From: Pisolithus tinctorius
Taxonomy: Eukaryota; Basidiomycota; Agaricomycetes; Boletales; Pisolithaceae
Assembly (NCBI GenBank): GCA_024663395.1
Contig: JANFAH010000040.1
Location: 62,001-126,000, forward strand
Length of the DNA stretch: 64,000 nucleotides
Direction: 5' to 3'
This document shows positions 18,545-30,639 of the stretch, in pieces. Position numbers and translations under genes: made by a program. How positions within the stretch are numbered: the first letter of the stretch is position 1; each line of letters opens with the position of its first letter. The notes beneath the pieces are model-generated. The model saw nothing but the letters and a program-made list of their open reading frames with translations. It ran no database searches and was not told where the DNA came from.

Positions 18545-20085
18545 GTTACAGGACAAAGTGCAGGTTGAAGTCCCATCACCATGGACACAAGAAATCAAAC
18601 AAGTCAAGAAGTAGACATCATAGGAGATCCTATTCCACAGACAGTTCCTTGAGTGACTTGAGCAAGGAAGAAGAAAGGAGAAGAAGATACTACAGGTGCA
18701 AAGAGAAAAAGCACAAGAAGGAGCATCATTTGAGATATAGGTCTCTGTCTATAGAAGCACAGGAACTGAGGAAGAGAACTGCCCAACCAGAAGAGCTGTC
18801 TGAAGGACAATGCATCCTTAGGCTTCTTGGACAAGGGGCCCTCACATCCAACAAACTCAAGCCCCTTGAGAAGATGCATTCTAGGTCTTCAGACAAGGTG
18901 CCCAGGTTCTTGGGGAGAACAGCCAACCTGGTTCATTATCTGGAAGAAATTCATCATCTGTGCAAGAAGGCAGGGTGTATGGATGAGTATGAGTGGCCAA
19001 AGTGGGCTATTTGGTATCTGGACAATGATACAGCAAACTTATGGACTCAGCTCCTGGAAGAAATGATGGGTAGATGGGACAAGTTCATGGAAGGGCTGGC
19101 AAATGTGTACCCTGGTGCAGGAGAGTGGGAAAAGAGATATGTTAAAGCAGACCTGGTCAATCTTATTTGAGCACAATTGAGGAGGATTATAGCAATGGAA
19201 GAAGACCTTGGAGAGTACCTCTGGCAGTATGAGACCATTGTGGGTTATCTCAACAGATGTTCCAAACTCACCCAAGAAGACTATGATGGGTACTTCTGGG
19301 AGGGCTTGGACCCAGAACTTCAGAAAGATACACTAGAAAATTTGAAGTTCAGGAACAGCTTGCATGATTCAGATCACCCCTGGCCTATGAACAAAGTCAT
19401 ATGGGAGATAAAAGAGCTGTTGAGGCATGGATACCATACAGCAAGAAGCTGTGCTGTGAGGAGGGGCATTATTCAGTTATTGCCCAGGGAGGAAGCCAGG
19501 AGGATAGCACATGAATTGGTCCAGAGGCAGCCTCAGGTTTGAGCAGAAACACAGGCCCAGCAGATGGTAGCACCTGTACAGGCCAGGAACATTGTTGAAG
19601 GAGCATGTGAGCTGCCTCAAGAGGTAATCTGCTTTTTCTGTTTCCTTCCAGGACACCACATGAGAACTTGCTGCATGTTAGAGAGGTATTGCACAGCTGG
19701 CAGGTGTGTTGTCAAAGATGATAGGGTAAAGTTCAATGATGGCACACATGTTCCTTGAACAGACAAGCTGATGTACCAGCTGATAGGTGAGTGGGTGGCT
19801 AGAGACAGGAGGAGGAGAGAAGAACAACAAGCACCCACCATCCATATTGAGCATGAAGAGGAACCTCCAATGAATGCAAATATGTTCATAGCAGCACATA
19901 ATGCCTTCCAATACATTGAGATGGCTAGGATCAAAGAGTTTTCTTCAGAGGGAGAGGACATGGCCAAAGAAGTCATCTCGGAAACAGAATATGAAGCATG
20001 ACTGGCAGAAGTGGAACAAGCATTTGCAGCTGCATGAAGGGAAGAGAATACACTGCAGCAAAAGGCCCAGAAGTTCAATGGAGTA

Positions 20086-20957
20086 ATGATACTTGGAAAG
20101 GAGAGATGTACTGTGACCACCACAGCAGAACAGGCAGGACCTAGTCAGTCTGGCTTGGCAGACATTCCCAAAGCAAGTTTGAAGGATAAAGGAAAACAAC
20201 CAGACAGAGGTGCTGGCAGGTTGCTGGGACCTACCTCTATGCCAAAGACCCAGCAGCATGGCACAGAAGATCAGGACATGGGAAAGAAAGGTTACAGGTA
20301 CATGAGTCTGTTCAAAGACCCTACAGCAGCAATGAGGGTTTTGAACCAGTATCTGGACCAAACCATTATGATTCCAGGAAGAGATCTATTTGCCATAAGT
20401 TCAGATGTTCAGAGGAAGTTCAAGGACTGAGCAATGATGAAGTGAGTGGCACTCAGTGCTACTCTCTTGGGCATGTCAGAAATGCTGGATGGGTCAGCAC
20501 AGTCAAATAATGTGAGGGCTTTTGAGTGCAGCATAGGAGAGGAGAGATTCATGTAAACAGATTTGATGCCACTTATGATGGTAGAGGTTGAGCTGGCTGG
20601 GAAGGTCATGCTCAAAGGCATTCTTGACAGCAGTTTGCAGATAGTAGCCTTGTGACAGGAGATAGCTGAGGTTCTGCATCTCCCCATTGAGAGAGACAGC
20701 TGAATCATCATGGATGCAGCAATCAGTTGAAGGACGAAATGCTGGGCCTGGTGCAAGATGCTTCACTCAGGATTGGTCTGGTGGAGGTGCAAGTGCCAAT
20801 TCAGGTCATCAAGTTGGCTCCCTTCAATATCCTCCTGGGCAGGCCGTTCTTATGTGCAATTTGGGCAAAGACACAAGGCTTCAGGAACAGGCAGCAGACT
20901 CTTGAATTTATGGATCCAGAGATGGAAAAGAAAATCCAAATCTCACCACAACCTTGA
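20086..20957 (+). pseudogene. Retropepsin-like aspartic protease region of the SR-gag element
   Basis: A stretch with VLNQYLDQTIMIPGRDLFA and SSDVQRKF matches the segment that usually precedes the retropepsin domain in basidiomycete gypsy elements. After stops come MVEVELAGKVMLKGILDSS (active-site DSG expected, DSS found) and, at 20727-20957, VIKLAPFNILLGRPFLCAIW, the typical C-terminal protease block. Several stops and a frameshift break it. No RT follows; the element is cut off at about 20,960. Confidence 0.7.
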
Positions 20958-20959
20958 AG

Positions 20960-21296
20960 GTCCCTCATGCAGTTCCCCCAGTTTAGGGATGCCATCTTAC
21001 AAAGGGAATATGTTTGGAGAATAGGGTGCAAACCCCATTGTATTCAGTGTTGACCTCAGGATGAGGGTTTTTAGACTTTGTCCAGGACACTTCAGTCACC
21101 CCCCCCCCCCCCAGGAGACCTATTAGGTTCCTATATTCTTATAGATGTATCTACCTAATAGGTGTTGACCACCTGGGTATTCCCAGCAATTGCTGGAGAT
21201 TCACCAGGCCCTGGAGATTCTCCAGAGCAGGGGGTCAGACATGGACTTTCCCCAGGATTATTATATCTATAACAGAGTATCTGGGGTCCAAATGGG
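20960..21296. repeat. Non-coding stretch with poly-C tract and short inverted repeat
   Basis: A pure C run of about 15 at 21098-21112 is followed by acctattaggttcc and ctacctaataggtg around 21118-21165, an imperfect inverted repeat. The sequence then grades into the minisatellite (gattctccag units from about 21190). No gene seen. Confidence 0.5.
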
Positions 21297-21862
21297 GTGT
21301 TCCCCAGTGGATTAATAGACCTATTTCCTGGGCATCCTGGGGGATTCTCCAGCCTAAATGGACCTGTTCCCAGGGCATCCTGGGGGTTTCCCCGGCCTAA
21401 ATGGACCTGTTTCCTGGGCATCCTGGGGTTTCCCCAGCCCAAATGGACCTGTTTCCTGGGTATCCTGGGGATTCTCCAAGGAATGCTGGGGATTCTCCAA
21501 GCCATGCTGTGGATTCTCCAACTGACTCTGGGCATTCTCCAGGCAATGCTGGGGATTCTCCAAACTACCCTGGGGAATCACCAGGCAATGCTGGAGATTC
21601 TCCCACCCACTCTGGGGATTCTCCAAGGAATGCTGGGGATTCTCCAGGCAATGTCAGGGAATCTCCAACCTTCTCTGGGCATTCTCCAAGCAATGCTGGG
21701 GTTTCTCCTACCTACTCTGGGGATTCTCCAAGGAATGCTGCAGATTCTCCAGGCAATGCTGGGGATTCCCCAATCCACTATGGGCATTCTCCAGGAAATG
21801 CTGGGGATTCTCCAAGGAATGCTCAAGATTCTCCAGTCAATGCTGGGGATTTCCCACCCACT
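21297..21862 (+). repeat. Minisatellite with about 57-bp and about 30-bp units
   Basis: The left part (21297-21475) has about four units of around 57 bp containing cctgtttcctgggcatcctgg and ccaaatgga. The right part (21470-21862) has more than ten units of about 30 bp built on ggggattctccaaggaatgct. Because the small unit is a multiple of three, several frames stay open on both strands (10-residue GDSPGNAGDS-type repeats). I regard these as a by-product. Confidence 0.9.
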
Positions 21863-22286
21863 CTGTTATGTCCTGGGGATAGACACTGATGTATCTTTGT
21901 GTTACTCATACCACTGGTCAGATGCTGTAATTCCCTCTTTCCTCTAGATTGTTTGAGCTTGTGCTAACTTCCATTTCATCCCAAATGTGCAATATAGTGC
22001 CACCCTGCATGATATTGCATGCATCACTTCTTTGCATGTCAGTGGGCTGCAGGAAGTTGCAAAGAGGGGTGGGAGTGGGGGGTGCTGTGCACAGTGTCAG
22101 GACCACCAGAGTGCTTTGGGCCTGCTGCCACTGGTTGTGACTGCACCAAGAGGATGGGGTCAATATTTTCATCTAACACACTGGCTGCATCCAAGTGACT
22201 CTGTGTCCACCAATGCAAGGGGGTTGATATTTGCATGAGTGGCCCAAATTCAGTGACAGTTGGCAAAGAATTTCCACTGCTTTATA
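21863..22286 (+). other. Probable decayed 5' part of the Tc1/IS630-type transposase gene
   Basis: No clear domain. The last codons before the fold-back element (KEFPLLY at 22264-22284) join in frame to LDELQEELW after it, a junction expected for these transposases. Upstream the translation has stops and no recognisable helix-turn-helix. Confidence 0.4.
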
Positions 22287-23923
22287 CAGTGAGGGACAAA
22301 AGCATTGCAATGTTTGTGAGGTGTGAATTGTTGCTGATGTAGCTTGGGCTATTCTGCACAGATGATCATGATACCTATAGCATTGGAAAGGGGTGACTCT
22401 AAGCTTTCCAGAGCACTAAGGTTCAGTCCAAACAAAGCAATATATGCCAAGATACACCCTATTCTTTCCAAAAAGTGCATTGCAACACTTTTGTCCCTGA
22501 CTGGTGAAATAGTGAAAAGCAACCTTTTGATGGGATTGAGGGCATGCAGGATGGGAAAATATGATTACATAATAGACCACATGGTCTCCCAGATGATTTG
22601 TCAGCATGTAAACAATGACAAACATATGATTACATAATAAACCACATGATCATCCAGATGATTTGTCAGCATGTAAACAATGACAAACATTGGACTTGTA
22701 CCATTGACCCTCCCTCTTTTACCACAACTCATGAAATCATCTCTCTAGCTCTCATGGTCATTTTCTCAAGGAATTCTTATCAAATGCTGGTGGCCACCAC
22801 AGTGCCATCAGTATAACATGCTCTCAGAACCATCAGTCCCTTAAAAAACCTGCTGACAGTCATTCCCTGGACTGTTTCCCCCCCATGCCTGATGTGTTCT
22901 GGGACTAATCAGTACTTGGAAGGCTGAAAATGTTATGGAGGTCAATCTGGCACTTCAGAACATGATGTACAAACCAGTCCCCTCTTGACCAATGCATTTC
23001 TGGCACTGGAACACTGGTATGGAAGTTGGGGTGAGACAAAACTTCCTTGTGCTCTGAGCACCATAAGAGGGTTCACTAGATCTTGCTCTGATTTGAACTG
23101 TAGATGACAGGGGAACCATTATTTGGTCATATGTGACCAAAGGTAATATTCAGGGCCAGATGGATGCACAGGATTCTGCTCCATGGCAGTTCAATAGCAT
23201 ATCCTTCTGATGACACCCAGGGGTAAAGAGGATGTTGTGTTGGCCTAACTTCCATACCACTGTCCCTGTGCCAGAAATGCATTGGTTGAGAGGGGACTGG
23301 TTTGTCCATCATGTGCTGAAGTGCCAGATTGACCTCCATAACATTTTCAGCCTTTCAAGTACTGATTAGTCCCAGAACACATCAGGCATGGGGGAGGAAA
23401 CAGTCCAGGAAATGACTGACAGCAGGTTTTTTAAGGGACTGATGGTTCTGAGAGCATGTTATACTGATGGCACTGTGGTGGCCACCAGTATTTGATAAGA
23501 ATTCCTTGAGAAAATGACCATGTGAGCTAGAGAGATGATTTCATGAGTTGTGGTAAAAGAGGGAGGATTAATGGTACAAGTCCAATGTTTGTCATTGTTT
23601 ACATGCTGACAAATCATCTGGATGATCATGTGGTTTATTATGTAATCATATTTTCCCATCCTTCATGCCCTCAATCCCATCAAAAGGTCACATTTCACAA
23701 TTTCACCAGTCAGGGACAAAAGTGTTGCAATGCACTTTTCAGAAAGAATAGGGTGTATCTTGGCATATATTGCTTTGTTTGGACTGAACCTTAGTGCTCT
23801 GGAAAGCTTAGAGTCACCCCTTTCCAATGCTATAGGTATCATGATCATCTGTGCAGAATAGCCCAAGCTACATCAGCAACAATTCACACCTCACAAACAT
23901 TGCAATGCTTTTGTCCCTCACTG
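22287..23923. mobile_element. Fold-back Tc1/mariner-type element (giant inverted repeat)
   Basis: Ends CAGTGAGGGACAAAAGC and its reverse complement, flanked by TA on both sides (22285-22286, 23924-23925), the Tc1/mariner target. The two arms pair over nearly the full length (left to about 23,040, right from about 23,240), leaving roughly 200 bp of loop. The left arm has a 65-bp tandem duplication (22559-22623 and 22624-22688) absent from the right. It has no transposase and would depend on an element elsewhere. It interrupts the transposase gene in which it sits. Confidence 0.92.
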
Positions 23924-23925
23924 TA

Positions 23926-24558
23926 CCTAGATGAGCTTCAAGAGGAGCTCTGGCTCAAGTGTCGAGTTCATATCACTCCATCTACACTTTCTCAAACTCT
24001 TCAGGGCCTCCACATCACTTGGAAGGTCATCTCCACATCTGCCTCTGAGAGGAATGAGGAGTCATGTGTGCTCTACATGACTCACATCACAGCAGAAGTG
24101 CCAGACCCAAATATGCTTGTCTTCATTGATGAAGCTTCCAAGGACAAGCATACCTCCACTTGCCCACATGGGTGAATGGTCAGAGGTCTACATTGCCAAG
24201 TCAGGAGGTACTTCGTACATGGAATGCACTACTCTATTCTCCTTGCCATCACACTTGATGGCATCATCACATACAATATCATCAAGGGTGCTGTTGATGG
24301 AGAGCATTTTCTGCAATTTTTGAAGGAGCACATTGTAAGTTAATCATCTTCAAGCCTGTACATGCTAATCTATCCAACAGATGCCTTTCACCAACACATA
24401 TCCTGGCCCCTGCAGCATTATTATTATGGACAACTGCTGCATTCACCATGGTGAAGAAATTCACAAGTTAGTTGAAGATATGCATTGTATGTGACTATCA
24501 ATCAATTGATGTTTCTTTTGCTGACATCTCACAGTTTGCAAGTTGATCTATCTCCTGC
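23926..24558 (+). pseudogene. Tc1/IS630-type DDE transposase, middle part
   Basis: LDELQEELWLKCRV (helical linker), then TLSQTLQGLHITWKVIS, NEESCVLYMTHITAEVPDP, NMLVFIDEASKD (first catalytic Asp) and RYFVHGMHYSILLAITLDGIITYNII. Two introns are visible: 24335-24380 and 24487-24534. Between them lies MPFTNTYPGP...IIIMDNCCIHHGEEI with the second catalytic Asp. A frameshift occurs near 24174. The gene is cut by an LTR element at 24559 and resumes at 49340; the joined codons give LIYLLPYSPDYNPI without gap. Confidence 0.88.
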
Positions 24559-24912
24559 TGTAGGGAATGTAATTTCCCTACCAGGGGAATTGGTTTATGT
24601 TCCTTGTTTTACTTGGTTTTCATTCCTAGATACTTTTTCTACAAGTTATACTTAGATTTCGCATTTTTGGTTGCTTAGCCAGCAGTAGTTCTACTTGTGT
24701 ACAGTTTTTTTTTTCTTAAAAAAAAAATAGATGAGTTACCCTAAGATGAGAGACAAGCTCAAGCAGGTTGTTTCCCTGCACCCAGACAGCCATAGAAACC
24801 CTCAGACATCCCCTCCATCCAGTCCCAGGCTATAGAAGCCCCTTTTGGCCTACTCTCTCCCCTCAGATCTCATCATTCTCTCATACCTCTCTCTTAAATC
24901 TATTTTCCTACA
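24559..24912 (+). repeat. 5' LTR of C' and adjacent primer binding site
   Basis: 354 bp; ends TTTTCCTACA and is followed by actggagcccactgcaagg (24913-24931), the same primer site as in the other family C elements. It shares gcttag.cagcagtagttct and caagttcaagcaggt-type blocks with 49084-49339. Confidence 0.8.
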
Positions 24913-25345
24913 ACTGGAGCCCACTGCAAGGGGCTTCTGTCTTAGCCTGGCACCCATCCAAACCTTCCCAGATTTTATTTTGCAGTCTCCAGCTTCATTT
25001 TCATGATTTTCAGGCTCAGTTTAGCAGATTTTGCCTGTCAACCTCATTTTTGCAGTCACTTCACTCGCATTTTCATGTTTTCCCACTCGCACACACTCAC
25101 ATATCAAGCACTCTCACTCATATTACCCACAAACTTCATGCTTGGCCTCAAAATTCCAGGCCAAGGCTTGCCCAAAGCACTGAGCTTCTCTGGGCACCCT
25201 GAGGACTTATGGCACCATTCACCCTGTGAATGCAAAGTCCAAGTTTTTGACTTCAGCTTTGGTTAAGACAGTCACATGATGTGAACTATCACATGCATCC
25301 ACCTGAGGTATGCAACCATTGTCACCCAGTTACTGCAATCATTGC

Positions 25346-26389
25346 ATGTCTGGCTCATCTGCAGGATCAACCTGCTTGTTGTCTTCACATGGCCTTACAA
25401 TCAATCCTCTAGACCCATGGAACCCCCTGCCTTCCCCCAGGACTTGCAAGAAAGCTGTGGTATGGACAACAGAGGAGGAAGGCCCATCTTTCACAGGCCA
25501 GCAATGGAACTTTAAGAAGGCTACATGGAATGCCACAGCAGCCCACATGGCCCATAATATATCCACTGGGTCTGGATAATGGTGATAAGACAGCTGAATT
25601 GTGTGAACAGAAGCTCAAGGCAGTAAGTCATTGTATCATTCTTTTTTTTTGCCTTGCTAACAATTATCCAGCTTAAAAAATCCTACTATGCCATTGCTGA
25701 TCTTAAATTGGTGGCCTCTGGCTTTGGTTACAACAATGAGCATGGTGCAATGATCTCACTGGACAATGCTGATCTTTGGGATCAGTATGTAAAGGTCATG
25801 TAGTTTTTTTCTTGTCAGATCATTCACTAACATCTAGTCAGGCACACAAAGACACAAAGCCATTTCACAATTCTGGGTTCCCCCACTTCATGAGCATAGA
25901 GCTCCTTCTCCCCTTGCATGGCTGAGGTCAGTTTATCTACTGGCCACATGCCACTACCACACCTTCTACAACCACAACCTCTGCCTTTGATACTCCTGCC
26001 TCTACCACACCCCCCACTGCTTTGACTATTCCTACCCCCCCTTCCTCCCTCTCCCTCCTCAACATGACACATGCTCTCAATGCTCACTGTCATGAGGACA
26101 CACAGTCCATGGATCCAACCTTCATCCCCCCTTCTGCACCATCAAGTTTTTTGTTGCATGCATCAGCCAGGTCATCATCATCATTGGCTGTCACCAGCAT
26201 CAGTTGCAGAAAAAGGAAAGCCAAGTCTGTTGTAATGTCCAAAGGTGGATCGAAGTGCTCTCAGCTGCCATTGGCCAAAGCACATGCTGAAGAAGATCAC
26301 AGTTCATTCATCACTGCCATCACCTCCAGGCTCAATAACTTCATGCACATGATCACTGCCCCATTGCCCCTGCCACCCATTACCAATCC
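25346..26389 (+). pseudogene. Myb/SANT-like DNA-binding protein of the Harbinger element
   Basis: Exon 1 from ATG 25346 (MSGSSAGST) includes VVWTTEEEG and WNFKKATWNATAAHMA, the first helices of a Myb/SANT-like domain; a frameshift follows, then DKTAELCEQKLKA. Intron 25623-25671. Exon 2 has SYYAIADLKLVASGFGYN and ISLDNADLWDQYVK. Intron 25795-25841. Exon 3 continues AHKDTKPFHNSGFPHF, then a stop and a Pro/Ser/Thr-rich tail with a basic patch CRKRKAKS (about 26212). In PIF/Harbinger elements a Myb-like partner is needed with the transposase. D2 is inserted right after 26389. Confidence 0.78.
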
Positions 26390-26954
26390 TGTTAAGTCCA
26401 GGTCTTCACCAGTCCAAGGCCAGTCCAGAGTCCGGTCAGGGGTCAGAGGGTAATAAGAGGTACTAAGGGATTTGGACTATTGGACTTAGCAACTGAGGAC
26501 ACAGCACTATTCCCTTGTGTGGGCTGTAGTCCAGTTGAGAGACAGAAGACAGAGGATCAGGGAGACCAGGTTAAGATGAGAACTAGGTTGATTTCAGACT
26601 GAGGCTAGAACAGATTACCCTATGGCTTAAATACTAGAAGTAACCTAAGTGTAACATGGCACCAGAGACTGGTCTGCACTGGTACAGTGATGATTGGTAA
26701 CATATTGGTAAGTAGTGTTACAAAGAATCTTATCAAGCAAAGACTATGAACAAGGGATTACCAGGAACCAGGGCAGGACATGTGGCTGGGCCAGGTGTTA
26801 CACTGGCCTGGTACTAACTGAGGGGACAACTCAACTGGGCACTGCCTTGCAGTGCCTTGTGAGCTAACATGTTTCTGGGTTGAAGGGTTAAGGCCAGGAC
26901 CAGGGCAAGGGTCAGACAGGACTGGTCTAGGGTGGTCTGGACATGGTCATGACA
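26390..26954 (-). repeat. 3' LTR of D2 and polypurine tract
   Basis: 565 bp; minus strand begins TGTCATGACCATG and ends GGACTTAACA. The tract ccaagagggggatac (minus strand) lies at 26955-26969. The hairpin of D1 is kept at 26838-26856 with a compensated base pair. Confidence 0.9.
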
Positions 26955-27039
26955 GTATCCCCCTCTTGGAGCCAAGCCCATGAGGCTCCAATGAGGACAA
27001 TGCTGAGAATGAAAACTTTGTGTCTGACCTTGAAAACCA

Positions 27040-30000
27040 GTGGACTTAAGACCAGTCCTCCCCAGGTTTGGTTCTTCACTTCAACAGTCTATTCACTGGT
27101 CCCAGATGCCATATGATCAAGACCTCCTGCCTGACCTGACCTGGGTGACAAGTGTCGAGCAAGAGTTTGGCCAGCAAAACCTCAAATACATGGCCCCAGA
27201 CCATGAACCCTGGCACCCTTTTGCTTTGGAGGGCGATTACATTTTTGCTACTGTTGCCATGGAAGCCGGGCTTAGCTCAACTCAGGTTGATTCCCTTCTC
27301 AAGTTGATTCATTGTATATGGCAAGGAACAGCAAGCGTCACACTGCATAATGATGCTGGGCTTCGCACTGCTTTGGATAGAGCAGCAGCACAACTAACAC
27401 CAGTAAGTTGTTTATTTCCAGTGTGCTTTTGACAAGTGGCTCACTTCCCAGCCACTCGTCAGTTCTCGAAGTTTGAAATTGCTGCGCCCTATAAAGGCAG
27501 TGACGTGACGTTCCCCATCCACATCTGCCCTCTGTGGGACTGGGCCCTCGATTTATTGCAAAATCCTTCTCTTGCACTGCACTTTGTCTGGCATGCTGAA
27601 CAGGTATTCAAACTTGATGGTGAGATGTATGGATGCTTCTACACCAAACCTTGGATGGGTGATCATTGGTGGGATATTCAAGTGTGTTGTAATTATTATT
27701 ATTTCATACCATTGTACTGTGTAAATTCACTGTCTTTCTTCCTGTTACACAAATGAAGTCATGGTTACCCATGCATGTGGAGAATGCTGTCCCTTTTGCA
27801 TTTATTCTTTACACTGACAAGACATGGCTGTCATCTCATGGTACTGTCAAGGGTTACCCCATGGTAGCATGTTGTGCCAACCTCCCAGTTCACATTTGCA
27901 ATGGTGAGCGATACAGTGGTGGCTGTGTGGTAGGCTGGCTTCCGATTGTGAGTACAATATCTCTTTGCTTTAGAGTAATAAATTGATCGAACAGGTTTTT
28001 GCAGGTTCCCAAGCTTGTGAGTGAGGAGAGAAAGACTGGCTATGTAAATTTCAAGCATGTTGTCTGGCATGAAGCCTTCTATAAGCTCCTTGAGAAAGTT
28101 GCAGAGCTCTCAAAGGTTGGCTACCTGCATGAATGCTATGACAACATTCGCCAGTGGCTCTTTCCAGTTATTCTTATCTTGTCAGCTGACTACGAAGAAC
28201 TGTAAGCACTAATTTGTCTGCAAATCAATTGTACTTATGAAACCCAGTCTTTTTAGCTGTGTGATGACGCTTATACAAGGCATGAAATGCAAATTCCCAT
28301 GCCCATTTTGCCTAGTCCCTTTGGAGGAGCTTTGGGACTTATTGAAGATGTACGAAATGCGCACAACCAAGCAACATCAAGAAGCGCTGGCATTATATGA
28401 GCAGAAGAAGTCAGCTGGTGAGAAGAAACTGAAAGCTCTTGGGTTACATCCTGTCAAGGTAGGACTTCAACATGCATTACAAATCTATGTATATGACTGA
28501 CAGAATGTATGATAAAACATTTTTTGGTTGGTAGAACACTCAGAGCCTGAACAGGCTGCAAGCTTTGAGCCACTTCACTCCCTGCATGGCAGCTTGGGAG
28601 GCAAGCACATGCACGAGGAGCTCAAGATTGTTGTCAATGAACTTGGCCATGATTTTGAGACATGTTTAGAAGAATGGTAAGACAATTCAATTAGGCTGCG
28701 GGACTGGCTGACTATCACATAGAGTTTCTGCCTTTCCCCATTGGCGAGGCCTCACACATTTCGATACCGTGATCCACATCACATTTTCTGATGGAAACAA
28801 AATGTGAGATCTCACCAGGGTAATCTAATTAGGATGCGTGTTTAAACATGGCTAACGATCACTCTGGAATAGCAATGTTTCTATGCTGCCCTTGACATTT
28901 TGATGTCCACAACATCTCAAGTTGGGTACCAGTTGCTGCATATGATTTGCAGCTACCTACAGCTTGAAACTCTCATTGGGCTTGACATACACACTGAGGT
29001 GACCCTCAGTATGATCGAAGATGAACTTCTTGTTTTCAGGGGCGAACTCAAGGTATTCCACTCCTTTGATTGTCCATTATCATACAATGATTTTTGAAAA
29101 TAGGTGTACCGATCCTGCATTCGCTGTTTGCATGATACAGGCCTCAAGGACAACTGGAACTTTCCCAAGGCGCACCTCTGGAAGCATGTTACCCACGACA
29201 TTTGGAGCAAAGGTGCCGTTTGTAATTACAGTGCTTGGCCAAATGAGAAGATGCATGGTCCACTCAAAGATGCATACCAAGATCGTTCTAACAGAAAGGA
29301 TGTTGCAGGGCAGGTGCGTATTAAGTCCTTACTTAGAGACGTTGTCTCACAATGCTTCATTTAGATTCTCTGTATTGACCACCATCAATTTGCGATCAAA
29401 CTCATTCAAGCACGCATTGATGCAGAAAACAAATGCGTTACTCATTTTACTGATGACAAGGACAATGATGAGCCATTTGAAGGAAACACCAGGCTCAGTG
29501 CACCCCAGAAACCTAGCACACTTTCTGATGTTGAGAACACTCACTGGGATGATTGGGTGTTTGAGGGATTCCATCGGAGGCTGGAAATTTTCCTCAATGC
29601 TTGCCTCCCCACCTATGGGTATCCCCTCAACACGTGGATACGATTACAAGGAACAGAAACAGTACGTCCTACTTCCTCATCTGTATACAGACTTATCCCC
29701 TGGCATTTCCCTCAATGGTCTGGGAGTATCGGTATTTGAAGGTTAACTATGCTTCAGTGGTGGACTGGAAGGTTGCTGTGAACCACATCAGATGTAGTCC
29801 AAGCTTCCATGGTCAGCCACGATACAATTGCACTCTCATTCAACTTTTGGAGACCAAGACTGCCTTTGTTCAACTTATATTTATGTTCACTTGTAAAATT
29901 GTGGCATTTGAGGACATTTTTCAGTTTGCACTTGTTCAGCCACTCATGGCTGGAACTTGAGTGCACAGGTTGGACCAAGATTCCTGACTTACCTGAGTCA

Positions 30001-30630
30001 AAGCCATATCCCATGCAGCATCGATATTCATTCCTGTAAAGTCAATCATTCAGGGTGCATTGCTTTACCCAGATCCGAGCCACCATGGCAAGTTTTTAGT
30101 TGTTGAGCATACTGATGGTGACATGTTCCTTCGCATGAAGAGATGGACTCAGACTCAGTGCCAAGCGCCAGAAGCAGCTGAACAGGATTCAAGTTCTGAC
30201 TCTGACCAAATGTCAGCTGAAACTCAAAGCAATACTTTGGGTAGGTGATCCCCATTGTTGTGTATTACTTCATTCAAACTGATCTTGATTCTATACTGGT
30301 AGGGTCAGAACAATCAGACCTGGATGTTGGAGGGCCAGCATCAGAATGAATGTGATTGGTTTGCGATATGCGATTCTTTGTACACTGTGCTATTACATCT
30401 TATTGCATCATGATACTACTGTTATTACTGGTATGGCTGTCAGGGAGCGACCGCATGGCATTGTGGTGATGAAACACCCATTGAAATGATTCCTGAAGAC
30501 ATGCTGCACATTGCTGGTGTCACGAGTAAGCATTACTTGTCATCATCTCACTGACATGCGTTTTACATCACCCAACAGCTCTCTTCTTGGAGTCAGGGTG
30601 GACTTGAAGGCTTTTAAGGAGGCCTGCGAT
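27040..30630 (+). pseudogene. Plavaka-type (CACTA superfamily) transposase, at least nine exons
   Basis: Recognisable blocks in order: DLTWVTSVEQEFGQQNL, ALEGDYIFATVAMEAGL, VTFPIHICPLWDWALDLL, PFAFILYTDKTWLSSHG (catalytic-core region with the Asp), VVGWLPI, LFPVILILSADYEEL joined to CVMTLIQGMKCKFPCPFCLVP (typical Plavaka segment with Cys pairs), HWRGLTHFDTVIHITFSDG, then WNFPKAHLWKHVTHDIWSKG and NYSAWPNEKMHGPLKDAYQDRS near 29160-29290, and ILCIDHHQFAIKLI after an intron. Introns of about 45-110 nt with GTAAGT-like donors separate them. In-frame stops (for example near 28805) show decay. The usual N-terminal part is missing, cut at the junction with D2 near 27,020. Confidence 0.88.
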
Positions 30631-30639
30631 GTAAAACAG

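Larger units (their letters stand above)
16398..20085 (+). pseudogene. gag: SR-rich gag with capsid domain and zinc knuckle
   Basis: A start at 16398 (MSLENLPTE) leads into an acidic N-terminus with stops. From 16853 comes an Arg/Ser dipeptide-rich region (RSRNRDRSLSRLRSRMKSR) that continues after the inserted solo LTR at 18550 (SNKSRSRHHRRSYS). Removing the LTR and one TSD (1,538 bp) restores the frame exactly. The capsid domain follows (18.88-19.45 kb; WPKWAIWYLDN, FMEGLANVYPG), with one TGA at 19168. A CX2CX4HX4C zinc knuckle (CFFCFLPGHHMRTC) lies near 19629-19670. Later stretches (19771-20085) are helical and acidic. The RS region resembles splicing-factor SR domains in composition and would be expected to bind RNA; that is inference. 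Confidence 0.75.

Noticed and set aside
21297..21862. Possible CRISPR array
   Set aside because: Units are contiguous and degenerate with no unique spacers, and the organism is a fungus.
21297..21947. 216-codon frame with GILQGMLGILQ repeats
   Set aside because: It results from a 30-bp minisatellite whose unit length is a multiple of three; other frames are equally open and no start or splice context stands out.
24768..25202. 144-codon frame after the C' LTR
   Set aside because: It overlaps the LTR and primer binding site in a leader region; only the short GLPKALSFSGHPEDL stretch in another frame resembles gag.
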